Shown: one piece after another, positions 23,452 through 31,617 of the stretch
Position numbering within the stretch: position 1 is the stretch's first letter
Layout: every line of letters starts with the position of its first letter
Assembly (NCBI RefSeq): GCF_000308655.1
Contig: NZ_BAGC01000061.1
Span: forward strand, 1 to 64,000
Source of the DNA: Nocardia niigatensis NBRC 100131
Lineage (GTDB): Bacteria; Actinomycetota; Actinomycetes; Mycobacteriales; Mycobacteriaceae
Reading direction: 5' to 3'
Length of the DNA stretch: 64,000 bases
The notes under the pieces: model-generated
Seen by the model: the letters and a program-made list of their open reading frames with translations, nothing else
The model's database searches: none
What the model was told of the DNA's origin: nothing
Program-made: the position numbers and the translations under genes

Positions 23452-25086
23452 CTACTTCGACACGCCCGCCCGCACCGTGGCGTGCAGTTCCCGCAGGCTC
23501 GACCGCTCGGTCGCGACCTCGAGCACCCGTATGCCGTGCGCGCTGCCGGTCAGCTCGGCCGCCAGCTGCACGGGATCGACCTGCCGGTGCGGAATGCGAT
23601 AGGCGGCGCACAGCGCGGCCAGATCCATGCCGTGCGGGGTGCCGAAGACCCGTTCGAACACGCCCGCGTACTGCGGATCGCCCTGCTCGAGCAGTTCGAA
23701 GATGCCGCCGCCGTCGTCATTGGCCACCACGATGGTGAGGTCCTCCGGCCGCGGCTCGCCCGGGCCGATGAGCAGGCCGGACGCGTCGTGCAGGAAGGTC
23801 AGGTCGCCCATCAGCGCGACGGTGCGGCCCGTATGGGTGAGGGCCGCGCCGACCGCGGCCGAGACGGTGCCGTCGATGCCGGCCACGCCGCGGTTGGACA
23901 GCACCCGGACGCCGGGCCGCGGCTGGGAGACCAGCGCGGCGTCGCGGACCGGGTTCGAGGCGCCGAGCAGCAGCTGGTCGCCGTCGTGCAGGGCGTCCAT
24001 CACCACCGCCGCGACATGCAGGCCGGTCGGCTTCGGGTGCCCGGCCAGCTCGGCGCGGACGACGCCGACTGCCTTCTCGTTCAGATCCCGGCACAGCTCC
24101 AGCCACTCCGGCCGCGGGGTGCCGTGGGTGACCGCGCGGGTGCCGGTGCCCACCACATTGCCGGACACATCGGGCCAGCGCGGGCCGGTGGTCAGCGCGT
24201 ACACCGTGATCTCCGGATCCGACAGCACCCGCGACACCTGGCGGTGCAGGGTGGGCCGGCCGGTGATGATGGCCTGCTTCGGCCGCAGCAGCGGCAGCGC
24301 CAGCGGATGCAGCGCCGGGCCGTGCATGGGCGCGGTCGGTTCGGCCACCGTGGGCAAGGCCGCGAGTTCGGGCCGATGGCCCGCGCCGTGACCGGAGATG
24401 ACCACGGTGTCCGGGGTCAGGTCGATGTCCAGCGGAACATCCAGGGTGGCGTATTGCGTTGCGGTCCAAGGCTTGTCGTCGCCCCGGCCGGGCGGCAGCG
24501 CCTCCCCGGCGGCCAGGTCCGGCACCAGCGGTTCGCGCAGCGGGATATCGAAGTGCACCGGCCCGGCATTGCCGGAGCGGGTGCCGCGGGCGGCGGCCAG
24601 CACGCGGCACACGGCCGAGCGCCACACGCTGTTCTGCTTGGCGAACAGGTCGTCGCCCGCCTCGGTCTCGGCGAGGCCGAGGCTGATGGCGGCACGCACC
24701 TGGCTACCGAAGAGACCGAACTGCTCGACGGTCTGGTTGGCTCCGGTGCCGAGCATCTCGTACGGGCGGTTGGCGCTCAGCACGATCAGCGGGATCCGGG
24801 CGTAGTTGGCCTCGAGGACGGCCGGGCCCAGATTGGCCACGGCGGTGCCGGAGGTCATGACGACAGGCACCGGGCGGCCGCCGGCGGCGGCCAGGCCGAC
24901 GGCCAGGAACCCGGCGGAACGCTCATCGATGCGCATGTGCAGCCGTATCCGCCCGGCCTGGTCGGCCGCCTGTAAGGCGAAGGCCAGCGGCGCATTTCGC
25001 GAACCGGGGCACAGGACCACGTCCCGCACTCCGCCGCGCGCGAGCTCGTCGACGACGACGTGCGCCTGTGCTGTCGAAGGATTCAC
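23452..25086 (-). CDS. menD: SEPHCHC synthase MenD
   Basis: MenD is a thiamine-diphosphate enzyme that joins 2-oxoglutarate and isochorismate in menaquinone synthesis. The N-terminal ThDP-binding domain has VLCPGSRNAPLAFALQ and the catalytic glutamate region HMRIDERSAGFLAVGLA. The C-terminal Mg-ThDP signature is GDLTFLHDASGLLIG...VVANDDGGGIFELLEQ. At 544 residues it is close to the mycobacterial enzyme (about 554). ATG at 25084-25086. In mycobacteria menC sits beside menD; no menC is present in this window. It is divergent from the siderophore-interacting protein gene. Confidence 0.97.
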   Translation of the reverse strand: MNPSTAQAHVVVDELARGGVRDVVLCPGSRNAPLAFALQAADQAGRIRLHMRIDERSAGFLAVGLAAAGGRPVPVVMTSGTAVANLGPAVLEANYARIPLIVLSANRPYEMLGTGANQTVEQFGLFGSQVRAAISLGLAETEAGDDLFAKQNSVWRSAVCRVLAAARGTRSGNAGPVHFDIPLREPLVPDLAAGEALPPGRGDDKPWTATQYATLDVPLDIDLTPDTVVISGHGAGHRPELAALPTVAEPTAPMHGPALHPLALPLLRPKQAIITGRPTLHRQVSRVLSDPEITVYALTTGPRWPDVSGNVVGTGTRAVTHGTPRPEWLELCRDLNEKAVGVVRAELAGHPKPTGLHVAAVVMDALHDGDQLLLGASNPVRDAALVSQPRPGVRVLSNRGVAGIDGTVSAAVGAALTHTGRTVALMGDLTFLHDASGLLIGPGEPRPEDLTIVVANDDGGGIFELLEQGDPQYAGVFERVFGTPHGMDLAALCAAYRIPHRQVDPVQLAAELTGSAHGIRVLEVATERSSLRELHATVRAGVSK

Positions 25087-25151
25087 GCCTCCAGCCTCTC
25101 AGACAGCCGCCCGCCGCGCTGCGTCGGCCCGCTCACACCCGCGTCAACAAG

Positions 25152-25170
25152 TTAGGGTTTGCTAACCTAA
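25152..25170. promoter_or_regulatory. Iron box (IdeR/DtxR type)
   Basis: TTAGGGTTTGCTAACCTAA matches the 19-bp IdeR consensus TTAGGTTAGGCTAACCTAA at 16 positions, including both outer TTAGG/CCTAA half-sites. It ends four bases before the ATG of the siderophore-interacting protein gene. Iron-dependent repression is expected from the known behaviour of IdeR. Confidence 0.85.
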
Positions 25171-25174
25171 GCCA

Positions 25175-26002
25175 ATGGCGAAGCGCAGCAAACATGTCAA
25201 GCCCGAGCACCGCGAGATCCTCACCGCGGAGGTCCTGGCCGGCAAACGGATCAGCCCCCATTTCGTCCGCGTCACCCTCGGCGGCCCCGGCCTGGCCGGA
25301 TTCACCGCCATGGGCTACGACCAGTGGTTCCGGCTGTTCATGCCCGGACGCGACGGCAACCTCGAGCTGCCCACCTCCGCGAGCAACCTCGGCTGGTACG
25401 CGCAGTACCTCATGATGGGCAAGAAGCACCGGCCGCTGGCGCGCAACTACACGGTGCGGGACTACCGGGCCGCCGGTTTCGGGGAGTTCGGCAGCACGGC
25501 CGAGATCGATATCGACTTCGTCTCACACGGCGATGACAGCCCCGCCTCCGCCTGGGCCAACAGCGCCACCCCCGGCTGCCAGGTCGGCCTGCTGGACGAG
25601 GGCATCACGTATCAGGCTCCCGACCACAGCGATTGGACGCTACTGGTGGGCGACGAGAGCGCGCTGCCCGCCATCGCGGGCGTGCTGCGGTCGCTGCCGC
25701 GGGACGCGAAGGGCGCGGCGTATCTCGAGCTCCCATCCGCCGAGGACCAGCAGGAACTGGGCGAACCCGAAGGCGTGCAGGTGAACTGGCTGGTCCGCAC
25801 GGAGGCACACGGCGAGATCGGCGCGCTGGCGGCGGAGGCCGTGCGCGGAGCGGAGCTTCCCGGTGCGGGCGTCTACGCCTTCGTGGCGGGAGAGCAGCAG
25901 CTGGCCGCGGGCGTGCGGCGGCATCTGGTGCAGGAGCGCGAAATCCCCAAGGCGGACATCACTTTCACCGGGTACTGGCGAGTCGGCAAGCCCCAGGGCT
26001 GA
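25175..26002 (+). CDS. Siderophore-interacting protein (FAD-dependent ferric reductase family)
   Basis: This 275-residue cytosolic SIP-family protein is expected to reduce ferric siderophores and release iron. The FAD-binding beta barrel is marked by ISPHFVRVTLGGPGLAGF and by RNYTVRDYRAAGFGEF, the flavin-binding RxYTxR motif. The C-terminal NAD(P)H-type domain has LLVGDESALPAIAGVLRSLP and ends FTGYWRVGKPQG. The ATG lies four bases after an iron box with no room for a Shine-Dalgarno sequence, so either the transcript is leaderless or a later start is used. It is divergent from menD. Confidence 0.93.
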   Translation: MAKRSKHVKPEHREILTAEVLAGKRISPHFVRVTLGGPGLAGFTAMGYDQWFRLFMPGRDGNLELPTSASNLGWYAQYLMMGKKHRPLARNYTVRDYRAAGFGEFGSTAEIDIDFVSHGDDSPASAWANSATPGCQVGLLDEGITYQAPDHSDWTLLVGDESALPAIAGVLRSLPRDAKGAAYLELPSAEDQQELGEPEGVQVNWLVRTEAHGEIGALAAEAVRGAELPGAGVYAFVAGEQQLAAGVRRHLVQEREIPKADITFTGYWRVGKPQG

Positions 26003-26085
26003 ATCGGCGCCGCGGACGGAACCGGGCGAGTGCCCCCGAACCACCTCGGCGGGCATTCGCTGTCCACATACGGCCGACCGCGACT

Positions 26086-26113
26086 GTTCGCGGCCCCTCG
26101 CCGGGCCGCGAAC
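26086..26113. terminator. Minimal GTTCGCGGCCC hairpin between convergent genes
   Basis: Perfect 11-bp arms GTTCGCGGCCC and GGGCCGCGAAC enclose a 6-base loop. The arms are the same sequence as the outer arms of repeat copies A-D, without the inner arms or the purine-rich centre. It lies between the convergent SIP gene and the gene at 26126, where it could act as a bidirectional terminator; no T-run follows. Confidence 0.6.
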
Positions 26114-26125
26114 CGATCGATCTGA

Positions 26126-26572
26126 TTAGCCGGCGTGCTTCTGGACCAGGTCACCCACGCGCGGAAGGGCCTCGGCGACATGCTTCTTCGCCGACGAACG
26201 CATGGAGTTGTAGACCTTGGTCAGCGCCGGGCGCGAGGACGCCTCGGCCCGAGCGTCGGTCACCGACAGCAGCGCGTCGGCCACCTCGTCCTGCTTGGCG
26301 ACCAGCAGCTCGGCAAACGAACCCGCGCCACCGTTCTGGTACTCGGCCCAGTACGGCTCCAGCTGCTCGACGAACTTGGGGGCGAAGGACGCCAGCGCGT
26401 CGCCCACGATCGAGGGGCTGACCTTCTTGATCGCGGCATAGCCGCCCTTGACGACGAGGCCCGACGCGCCGCCCTTGTCCGACACCTCCTCGTCCAGAAC
26501 CTTCTCCGCATCGGCGATGAAGGCCTGACGCTTGGCGTCATCGAGCAGGGATTCAGACAGTGCTGCAACCAC
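26126..26572 (-). CDS. Conserved helical protein of unknown function
   Basis: This 148-residue protein is predicted to be largely alpha-helical (VVAALSESLLDDAKRQAFIA; KKHVAEALPRVGDLVQKHAG) with no membrane segment. A central glycine-containing stretch reads KGGASGLVVKGGYAAIKKVS. It looks like a conserved actinobacterial hypothetical, possibly of the DUF6918 type, but I am not sure of that name. I chose GTG at 26570-26572 because GGAGGA lies eight bases upstream; an earlier in-frame ATG lacks a site. It is divergent from menB. Confidence 0.75.
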   Translation of the reverse strand: MVAALSESLLDDAKRQAFIADAEKVLDEEVSDKGGASGLVVKGGYAAIKKVSPSIVGDALASFAPKFVEQLEPYWAEYQNGGAGSFAELLVAKQDEVADALLSVTDARAEASSRPALTKVYNSMRSSAKKHVAEALPRVGDLVQKHAG

Positions 26573-26912
26573 TTTCAGGTTCCTCCGGATAGTTTTTCGA
26601 TGATCGAGCGCACGCAACTATACGCATCGGCGCCCCCGCGCACACGATGCCGATGCGCTGCCTACTGCCGCAGCAGCAACAGCACTGTAAGCCCTCCGCA
26701 ATCGATTGGCAGCGTTTCACTTTCAGCGCCCGTTCGACTCGCATTCATTTCCCACGGGTAACAAGCGACCCCCCGAGGGTCCAGGCAACGCCGCCCGCTA
26801 ACAACCAGCGCCCTTGCCGGATGGCTGAATTCCGCTGCCGAAATAGGACACGACACGCAAAACACCGCGCCGAACTGCGGTGGGTCTTCACCACGCCGGG
26901 AGCCGGAACAGT
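26573..26912. other. Divergent intergenic region before menB
   Basis: This 340-base gap separates the helical hypothetical gene from menB. It must hold both promoters. The composition is locally lower in GC (for example around 26590-26620). I see no convincing operator, RNA gene or ORF in it. Confidence 0.5.
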
Positions 26913-27818
26913 ATGTTCACTCGGGTGACCTTCAATGCGACGCTGTGGCGGCCCGTCCCGGGATTCGAGAACCTCACCGACATCACGTACCACCGGCACG
27001 TCGAGCAGGGGACGGTTCGAATCGCCTTCGATCGCCCCGAAGTACGCAACGCCTTCCGGCCGCACACCGTCGACGAGCTCTACCGCGCCCTCGATCACGC
27101 CCGCATGAGCTCCGATGTCGGCGCGGTCCTGCTCACCGGGAACGGCCCCAGCCCCAAGGACGGCGGCTGGGCCTTCTGCTCCGGCGGCGATCAGCGCATC
27201 CGCGGGCGCAGCGGCTACCAGTACGCCTCCGGCGAGACCGCCGACACCGTGGACGCGGCGCGCGCCGGGCGGCTGCACATCCTCGAGGTGCAGCGGCTCA
27301 TCCGCTTCATGCCCAAGGTGGTCATCGCACTGGTCAACGGCTGGGCGGCGGGCGGCGGCCACAGCCTGCACGTCACCTGCGACCTCACCCTGGCCTCGCG
27401 CGAGCACGCGCGGTTCAAGCAGACCGACGCCGACGTGGGCAGCTTCGACGCCGGGTACGGCAGCGCCTACCTCGCGAAGATGGTGGGGCAGAAGTTCGCT
27501 CGCGAGATCTTCTTCCTGGGCCGGCCCTACACCGCGGAGGAGATGCACCAGATGGGTGCGGTCAACGCGGTCGTGGACCACGAGCAGCTCGAGGACGTCG
27601 CGCTGGAATGGACCGCCGACATTCTCGGCAAGTCGCCGCAGGCCATTCGAATGCTGAAGTACGCCTTCAATCTCACCGACGACGGACTGGTCGGTCAGCA
27701 GCTCTTCGCGGGTGAGGCCACCCGCCTGGCCTATATGACCGACGAGGCCGTCGAGGGCCGCGACGCCTTCCTCGAGAAGCGCGAACCGGACTGGAAGCCC
27801 TACCCCTGGTATTTCTGA
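26913..27818 (+). CDS. menB: 1,4-dihydroxy-2-naphthoyl-CoA synthase MenB
   Basis: MenB is a crotonase-fold enzyme that closes the second ring of menaquinone from o-succinylbenzoyl-CoA. The sequence is very close to the mycobacterial protein: RPEVRNAFRPHTVDELYRAL, GGWAFCSGGDQRIRGRSGYQ (oxyanion hole and active site), FKQTDADVGSFDAGYGSAYL, and the C-terminal RLAYMTDEAVEGRDAFLEKR. At 301 residues it is slightly shorter at the N-terminus. ATG at 26913 has GGGAG ten bases upstream; GTG at 26925 is an alternative. It is followed by a VOC gene and pitA, as in mycobacteria. Confidence 0.97.
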   Translation: MFTRVTFNATLWRPVPGFENLTDITYHRHVEQGTVRIAFDRPEVRNAFRPHTVDELYRALDHARMSSDVGAVLLTGNGPSPKDGGWAFCSGGDQRIRGRSGYQYASGETADTVDAARAGRLHILEVQRLIRFMPKVVIALVNGWAAGGGHSLHVTCDLTLASREHARFKQTDADVGSFDAGYGSAYLAKMVGQKFAREIFFLGRPYTAEEMHQMGAVNAVVDHEQLEDVALEWTADILGKSPQAIRMLKYAFNLTDDGLVGQQLFAGEATRLAYMTDEAVEGRDAFLEKREPDWKPYPWYF

Positions 27819-27864
27819 CCACGAATCCGGTCGCCGCGAAACCCGCGGCTGTCATGCTGCACTC

Positions 27865-28254
27865 ATGGAGATACTGAGCAGTCGGGTAATCCTGCGGCCC
27901 CGCGACTACGACCGGACGCTCGAGTTCTATCGCGACGCGCTGGCGCTGGCCGTGGCCCGCGAGTATCCGGGCGGGACGGTCTTTTTCGCGGGGCAGTCAC
28001 TGCTCGAGATCGCCGCGCACGGGCGCGCCGGCGACGCCCCGAGCGGGTTCGCCGGCGCGATCTGGCTGCAGGTGCGCGACTGTGACGACGCCGCCGCGGA
28101 ACTCGCGCTGCGCGGGGTCGCCATCGAACGCGCGCCCAAGCGCGAACCGTGGGGACTCATCGAGATGTGGATCCGCGATCCCGACGGGACGCCGCTGGTG
28201 CTCGTGGAGGTGCCGGCGAATCACCCGCTCCGGCGCGACACCCGGGGCGACTGA
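27865..28254 (+). CDS. VOC-family protein
   Basis: This 129-residue protein has one vicinal-oxygen-chelate domain (RVILRPRDYDRTLEFYRDAL; MWIRDPDGTPLVLVEVPANH). The mycobacterial menB-pitA interval also has a glyoxalase-like gene (Rv0546c), so this is probably its counterpart. The substrate is unknown; it need not belong to the menaquinone pathway. The ATG has no Shine-Dalgarno sequence but a CATGCT hexamer six bases upstream, which may reflect a leaderless transcript. Confidence 0.88.
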   Translation: MEILSSRVILRPRDYDRTLEFYRDALALAVAREYPGGTVFFAGQSLLEIAAHGRAGDAPSGFAGAIWLQVRDCDDAAAELALRGVAIERAPKREPWGLIEMWIRDPDGTPLVLVEVPANHPLRRDTRGD

Positions 28255-28350
28255 ACGCGGCGGACGGCCCCTTAGCACGAAGGTAACTGTGAAATGCGTC
28301 CGGGGGCACCGGTTAACAGAGCGTAAATGGCATGACGCAAACTGATCGGT

Positions 28351-29625
28351 GTGTCTGCCGAACTGCTCGTTCTGCTGATCGTTGTTTGCACAGCCTTGGC
28401 ATTCGACTTCACAAACGGATTTCACGACACCGCGAACGCGATGGCCACCTCCATCGCCACCGGTGCCCTCCCCCCGCGTACCGCCGTACTCCTGTCCGGA
28501 GCACTGAATCTGGTCGGCGCGTTCCTCAGTGTCGCCGTCGCGGCCACGGTCGCCGAAGGCATCGTGGACCTGTCGGAGGTCAGCGGCCGCGCCCTGCTGG
28601 ACATCGTCTTCGCCGGACTCGTCGGCGGGATCCTGTGGAATCTGTTCACCTGGTTGTTGGGTTTGCCATCGAGTTCCTCGCACGCGCTGTTCGGCGGCAT
28701 CATCGGCTCCACCATCGCGGCGCTGGGCTGGCACGGGGTGATCTGGACCGCGGGCAGCAAAGGCGTGCTCGCCAAGATCATCATCCCGGCCGTGCTCTCC
28801 CCCGTCGTGGCCGCGCTGGTGGCCGCCATCGCCTCCTGGGTGGTGTACCGGATCACCCGCGGCACCAACGAACAGACCGTGTCCCGTGGCTTCCGCTGGG
28901 GACAGATCGGCACCGCCTCCCTGGTCTCACTGGCGCACGGCACCAATGACGCGCAGAAGACCATGGGCATCATCTTCCTGGCGCTCATCGCGCACGGCTC
29001 GGCCAAGGCCAGCGACCCGCTGCCGCTGTGGGTCATCGTGTCCTGCGCCATCGCCATGGCCGCCGGCACCTGCCTCGGCGGCTGGCGCATCATCCGCACC
29101 CTGGGCAAGGGCTTGGTCGACATCGCGCCGCCGCAGGGCTTCGCCGCCGAATCCACCAGTGCGGCGATCATTCTCACCTCGGCCCACTTCGGCCTGCCGC
29201 TGTCCACCACCCAGGTGGTGACCGGATCCATCCTCGGCTCCGGCATCGGCCGCCCGGGCGCCGAGGTGCGCTGGGGCGTGCTCGGCCGCATGGTGGTGGC
29301 CTGGGTGCTGACGCTGCCGCTGGCCGGCGTGGCCGGCGCGCTCTGCTGGGCGATCCTGCACGGCATCGGCGGCACGGCCGGCGTGCTGGTGGTGCTGGCG
29401 CTGCTGATCGCCATGGCCGCGTTCATCTGGTACCGGTCCAAGCGCGCGGTGGTCAACTCGCGCAACGTCACCGAGGAGTGGGGCGGCGAGGCCGCCCCGA
29501 CGCCGCCGGCTGCCCCGACCGGTCGCATCGGCAACGGCGCGGCCGGCCCCGAGCACAACCCCGCGGCCCACGGAAACGGCGACGGCGCCGGACGCCGCAA
29601 TGACGACACCGTCGGAATCGGCTAG
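28351..29625 (+). CDS. pitA: Low-affinity inorganic phosphate transporter PitA
   Basis: This PiT-family symporter of 424 residues lies in the cytoplasmic membrane. It begins LVLLIVVCTALAFDFTNGFH, with the PiT signature FDFTNGFHDTANAMAT repeated in the second half as LAHGTNDAQKTMGIIF. About ten hydrophobic segments follow, including the LPSSSSHALFGGIIG and LPLSTTQVVTGSILG loops. The C-terminal 60 residues are hydrophilic and Pro/Gly-rich. GTG at 28351 has no good Shine-Dalgarno sequence. It is followed within 40 bases by two small genes and then menE. I saw no convincing PHO box upstream. Confidence 0.95.
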   Translation: MSAELLVLLIVVCTALAFDFTNGFHDTANAMATSIATGALPPRTAVLLSGALNLVGAFLSVAVAATVAEGIVDLSEVSGRALLDIVFAGLVGGILWNLFTWLLGLPSSSSHALFGGIIGSTIAALGWHGVIWTAGSKGVLAKIIIPAVLSPVVAALVAAIASWVVYRITRGTNEQTVSRGFRWGQIGTASLVSLAHGTNDAQKTMGIIFLALIAHGSAKASDPLPLWVIVSCAIAMAAGTCLGGWRIIRTLGKGLVDIAPPQGFAAESTSAAIILTSAHFGLPLSTTQVVTGSILGSGIGRPGAEVRWGVLGRMVVAWVLTLPLAGVAGALCWAILHGIGGTAGVLVVLALLIAMAAFIWYRSKRAVVNSRNVTEEWGGEAAPTPPAAPTGRIGNGAAGPEHNPAAHGNGDGAGRRNDDTVGIG

Positions 29626-29634
29626 GGGACCGCG

Positions 29635-29904
29635 ATGCACACGCTCCTGCACAACCTCTCCGACCTGTGGCGAGTCGTGCTGGCCGCCTTGCTCTTCGGG
29701 GCCGGGCTGCCGACCGTCTTCGCCCTCGGCATCCGCCTGCGGGCCCAGGTCGACGACGGCGCCACCGGCGCCACCCGCACCGCCGCCCTGGCCGCGTCCC
29801 TGGCCTGCTTCGCGGTGGTCATGATCGCGGTGGTCACCGGTGTGCTCTTCATCGCACGCGGCTTCCTGGCCTCCCGACTCGGAATTCACCTGCTCGGCGC
29901 GTGA
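29635..29904 (+). CDS. Small membrane protein in the pitA operon
   Basis: This 89-residue protein has two transmembrane helices, about residues 12-33 (WRVVLAALLFGAGLPTVFAL) and 52-75 (SLACFAVVMIAVVTGVLFIA). It starts nine bases after the pitA stop, so it is almost certainly cotranscribed. The mycobacterial pitA operon has a similar small membrane protein (Rv0544c). A role as a PitA accessory subunit is only an inference from conserved position. Confidence 0.82.
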   Translation: MHTLLHNLSDLWRVVLAALLFGAGLPTVFALGIRLRAQVDDGATGATRTAALAASLACFAVVMIAVVTGVLFIARGFLASRLGIHLLGA

Positions 29905-29929
29905 CGCCGCCTCACCGAAAGGCACGCTC

Positions 29930-30292
29930 GTGAGCACCCCCGAACACACCGACCAGGCGAGCACCGAACTCGCCCACACCCCGCCGCCGCGCCAGAACGT
30001 CCTGCAGAAGGTGCTGGACTGGCTGAAAGCCGGATACCCGCAGGGCATTCCGCAGTCGGACTATGTGGCGCTGCTCGCGGTGCTGCACCGGCGGCTCACC
30101 GACTACGAGGTGCAGCTGGTGGTGGCCGAGCTGATCAGCGAACGGGTGGCGACCTCCGACGTCGAGCGCACCGACATCGAGGCCGCCATCGCCCGAGTTG
30201 CCAAGGAGCAGCCCGGCGAGGACGATATCGCTCGGGTGGCCTCCCGGCTCGCAGCCGGTGGATGGCCGCTGGCGACACCGACGTCCGACTGA
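29930..30292 (+). CDS. DUF3349 family protein
   Basis: This 120-residue protein ends in a compact helical domain typical of DUF3349: VLDWLKAGYPQGIPQSDYVA, LAVLHRRLTDYEVQLVVAEL and ERTDIEAAIARVAKEQPGED. The family includes mycobacterial Rv0543c, which lies at the same place next to menE. The function is unknown; the fold is small and HTH-like. I chose GTG at 29930 because upstream in-frame sequence belongs to the preceding gene. It starts 26 bases after the small membrane protein gene. Confidence 0.85.
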   Translation: MSTPEHTDQASTELAHTPPPRQNVLQKVLDWLKAGYPQGIPQSDYVALLAVLHRRLTDYEVQLVVAELISERVATSDVERTDIEAAIARVAKEQPGEDDIARVASRLAAGGWPLATPTSD

Positions 30293-30374
30293 CCGCACGA
30301 GACCCTGCAGCATCGACACCCGGCCGCCGACCCCAGCGCGCGCCGCCACCCCACGGAATGACACGATCGCGAAC

Positions 30375-31538
30375 GTGAGCAATACCCTCCGAATCCTCCC
30401 CATGCCCACCGGCGCAGCGGTGGGCGATGTATTGCCGCATCTGCGAGAAGCGTTGGAGGGCAACGGTCCCGCCTGGCTCCCGGTGCCCACCGCCGACCGC
30501 CGCGAGACCCAGCGCCTGAGTGGCAGCCTGCGGCCCGGCGAGGAGATCGACGACGACGTGGCCCTGGTGGTCACCACCTCCGGCACCACCGGAAACCCCA
30601 AGGGCGCCATGCTCACCGCGGCCAATCTGCGGGCCAGCGGCGACGCCACCCACGAGCGCCTGGGCGGACCCGGGCAGTGGCTGCTGGCTCTGCCGACCCA
30701 TCACATCGCGGGCATCCAGGTGCTGCTGCGCAGCATTCTGGCCGGGACCGAGCCGACCGTGCTGGACGTCTCCGGCGGCTTCCTGCCGGAGGCCCTGGTC
30801 GGCGCGATCTCGGCCATGCGCGGGCCACGCCGCTACACCTCGCTGGTCCCGACCCAGCTGATCAAGGTCCTCGACGAGCCGGCCGCCACCGCGGCGCTCG
30901 CCGACCTGGACGGCGTACTGGTCGGCGGGGCGGCCACCCCGAAACCGGTGCTGGACCGGGCCCGCGCGGCGGGCATCACGGTGTTCCGCACCTACGGCAT
31001 GAGCGAGACCTGCGGCGGCTGCGTGTACGAGGGAGTACCGCTGACGGGCACGCGGGTACGCATCGAGGACGGGCGGGTGCTGCTCGGCGGCGACACCGTC
31101 GCCAAGGGCTACCGCAATATCCCCGACCATCCCGCCTTCGCCGAGCCCGGCTGGTTCCGCACCGAGGACGCCGGGTACTTCGAGGATGGCGTGCTGACCA
31201 TCACCGGTCGCCTCGACGAGGCCATCATGACCGGTGGCCTGCTGGTCATCCCGCAGGTCGTCGAGGCCGTGCTGATCACCCATCCGGCGGTGTCCGAGTG
31301 CGTGGTCCTGGGCCTGCCCGACGATCGCCTCGGCCAGCGCGTGGCCACCGCCATCGTGCCCGCGCCGGGGACGACCGCGCCGAGCCTCGACGAACTGCGC
31401 GACCATGTGGTCGCCGAACTCGACGCCATCGCCGCACCGCGCGAACTGGCCGTCCTGGACGAACTCCCCCTCCGCGGCCCCGGCAAGCCCGACCGGGCGA
31501 AACTCCGCGAGGTTCTGCTCTCCGCCACGCGCAACTAG
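30375..31538 (+). CDS. menE: o-Succinylbenzoate-CoA ligase MenE
   Basis: MenE adenylates o-succinylbenzoate and makes its CoA thioester, the substrate of MenB. ANL-family motifs are present: the P-loop LVVTTSGTTGNPKGAMLTAA, GITVFRTYGMSETCGGCVYE, the AMP-binding aspartate region EPGWFRTEDAGYFEDG, and the C-terminal lysine in PLRGPGKPDRAKL. At 387 residues it is the short form typical of actinobacterial MenE. I chose GTG at 30375, where similarity to the family starts. It ends the pitA-menE group and lies 79 bases before the ABC exporter operon. Confidence 0.95.
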   Translation: MSNTLRILPMPTGAAVGDVLPHLREALEGNGPAWLPVPTADRRETQRLSGSLRPGEEIDDDVALVVTTSGTTGNPKGAMLTAANLRASGDATHERLGGPGQWLLALPTHHIAGIQVLLRSILAGTEPTVLDVSGGFLPEALVGAISAMRGPRRYTSLVPTQLIKVLDEPAATAALADLDGVLVGGAATPKPVLDRARAAGITVFRTYGMSETCGGCVYEGVPLTGTRVRIEDGRVLLGGDTVAKGYRNIPDHPAFAEPGWFRTEDAGYFEDGVLTITGRLDEAIMTGGLLVIPQVVEAVLITHPAVSECVVLGLPDDRLGQRVATAIVPAPGTTAPSLDELRDHVVAELDAIAAPRELAVLDELPLRGPGKPDRAKLREVLLSATRN

Positions 31539-31566
31539 CGGGTGTCGCCCCCCACTTGCGTGGGGC

Positions 31567-31596
31567 ATGCAATCGCCGTGCAAGGGGGGTGCAAGG
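31567..31596 (+). promoter_or_regulatory. Three 11-bp-phased direct repeats before the ABC exporter
   Basis: ATGCAATC, GTGCAAGG and GTGCAAGG begin at 31567, 31578 and 31589, exactly one helical turn apart. The last ends 21 bases before the exporter ATG. Heptamers at 11-bp spacing just upstream of -10 are the hallmark of SARP-type activator sites, and PhoP-type regulators use similar spacing. A weaker hexamer CATGGT lies at 31606-31611. The identity of the binding protein is inferred. Confidence 0.5.
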
Positions 31597-31617
31597 CCGG
31601 GCCCGCATGGTGTGGTC

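Noticed and set aside
28260..28350. GGTAACTGTGA and GGTTAACAGAG upstream of pitA as PHO boxes
   Set aside because: They lack the conserved GTTCACC-type heptamer and the 11-bp phasing, so I do not call them.
31550..31565. CCCCAC-TTGC-GTGGGG hairpin as the menE terminator
   Set aside because: The stem is only six base pairs, no T-run follows, and it overlaps the direct-repeat region, so I do not list it as a terminator.
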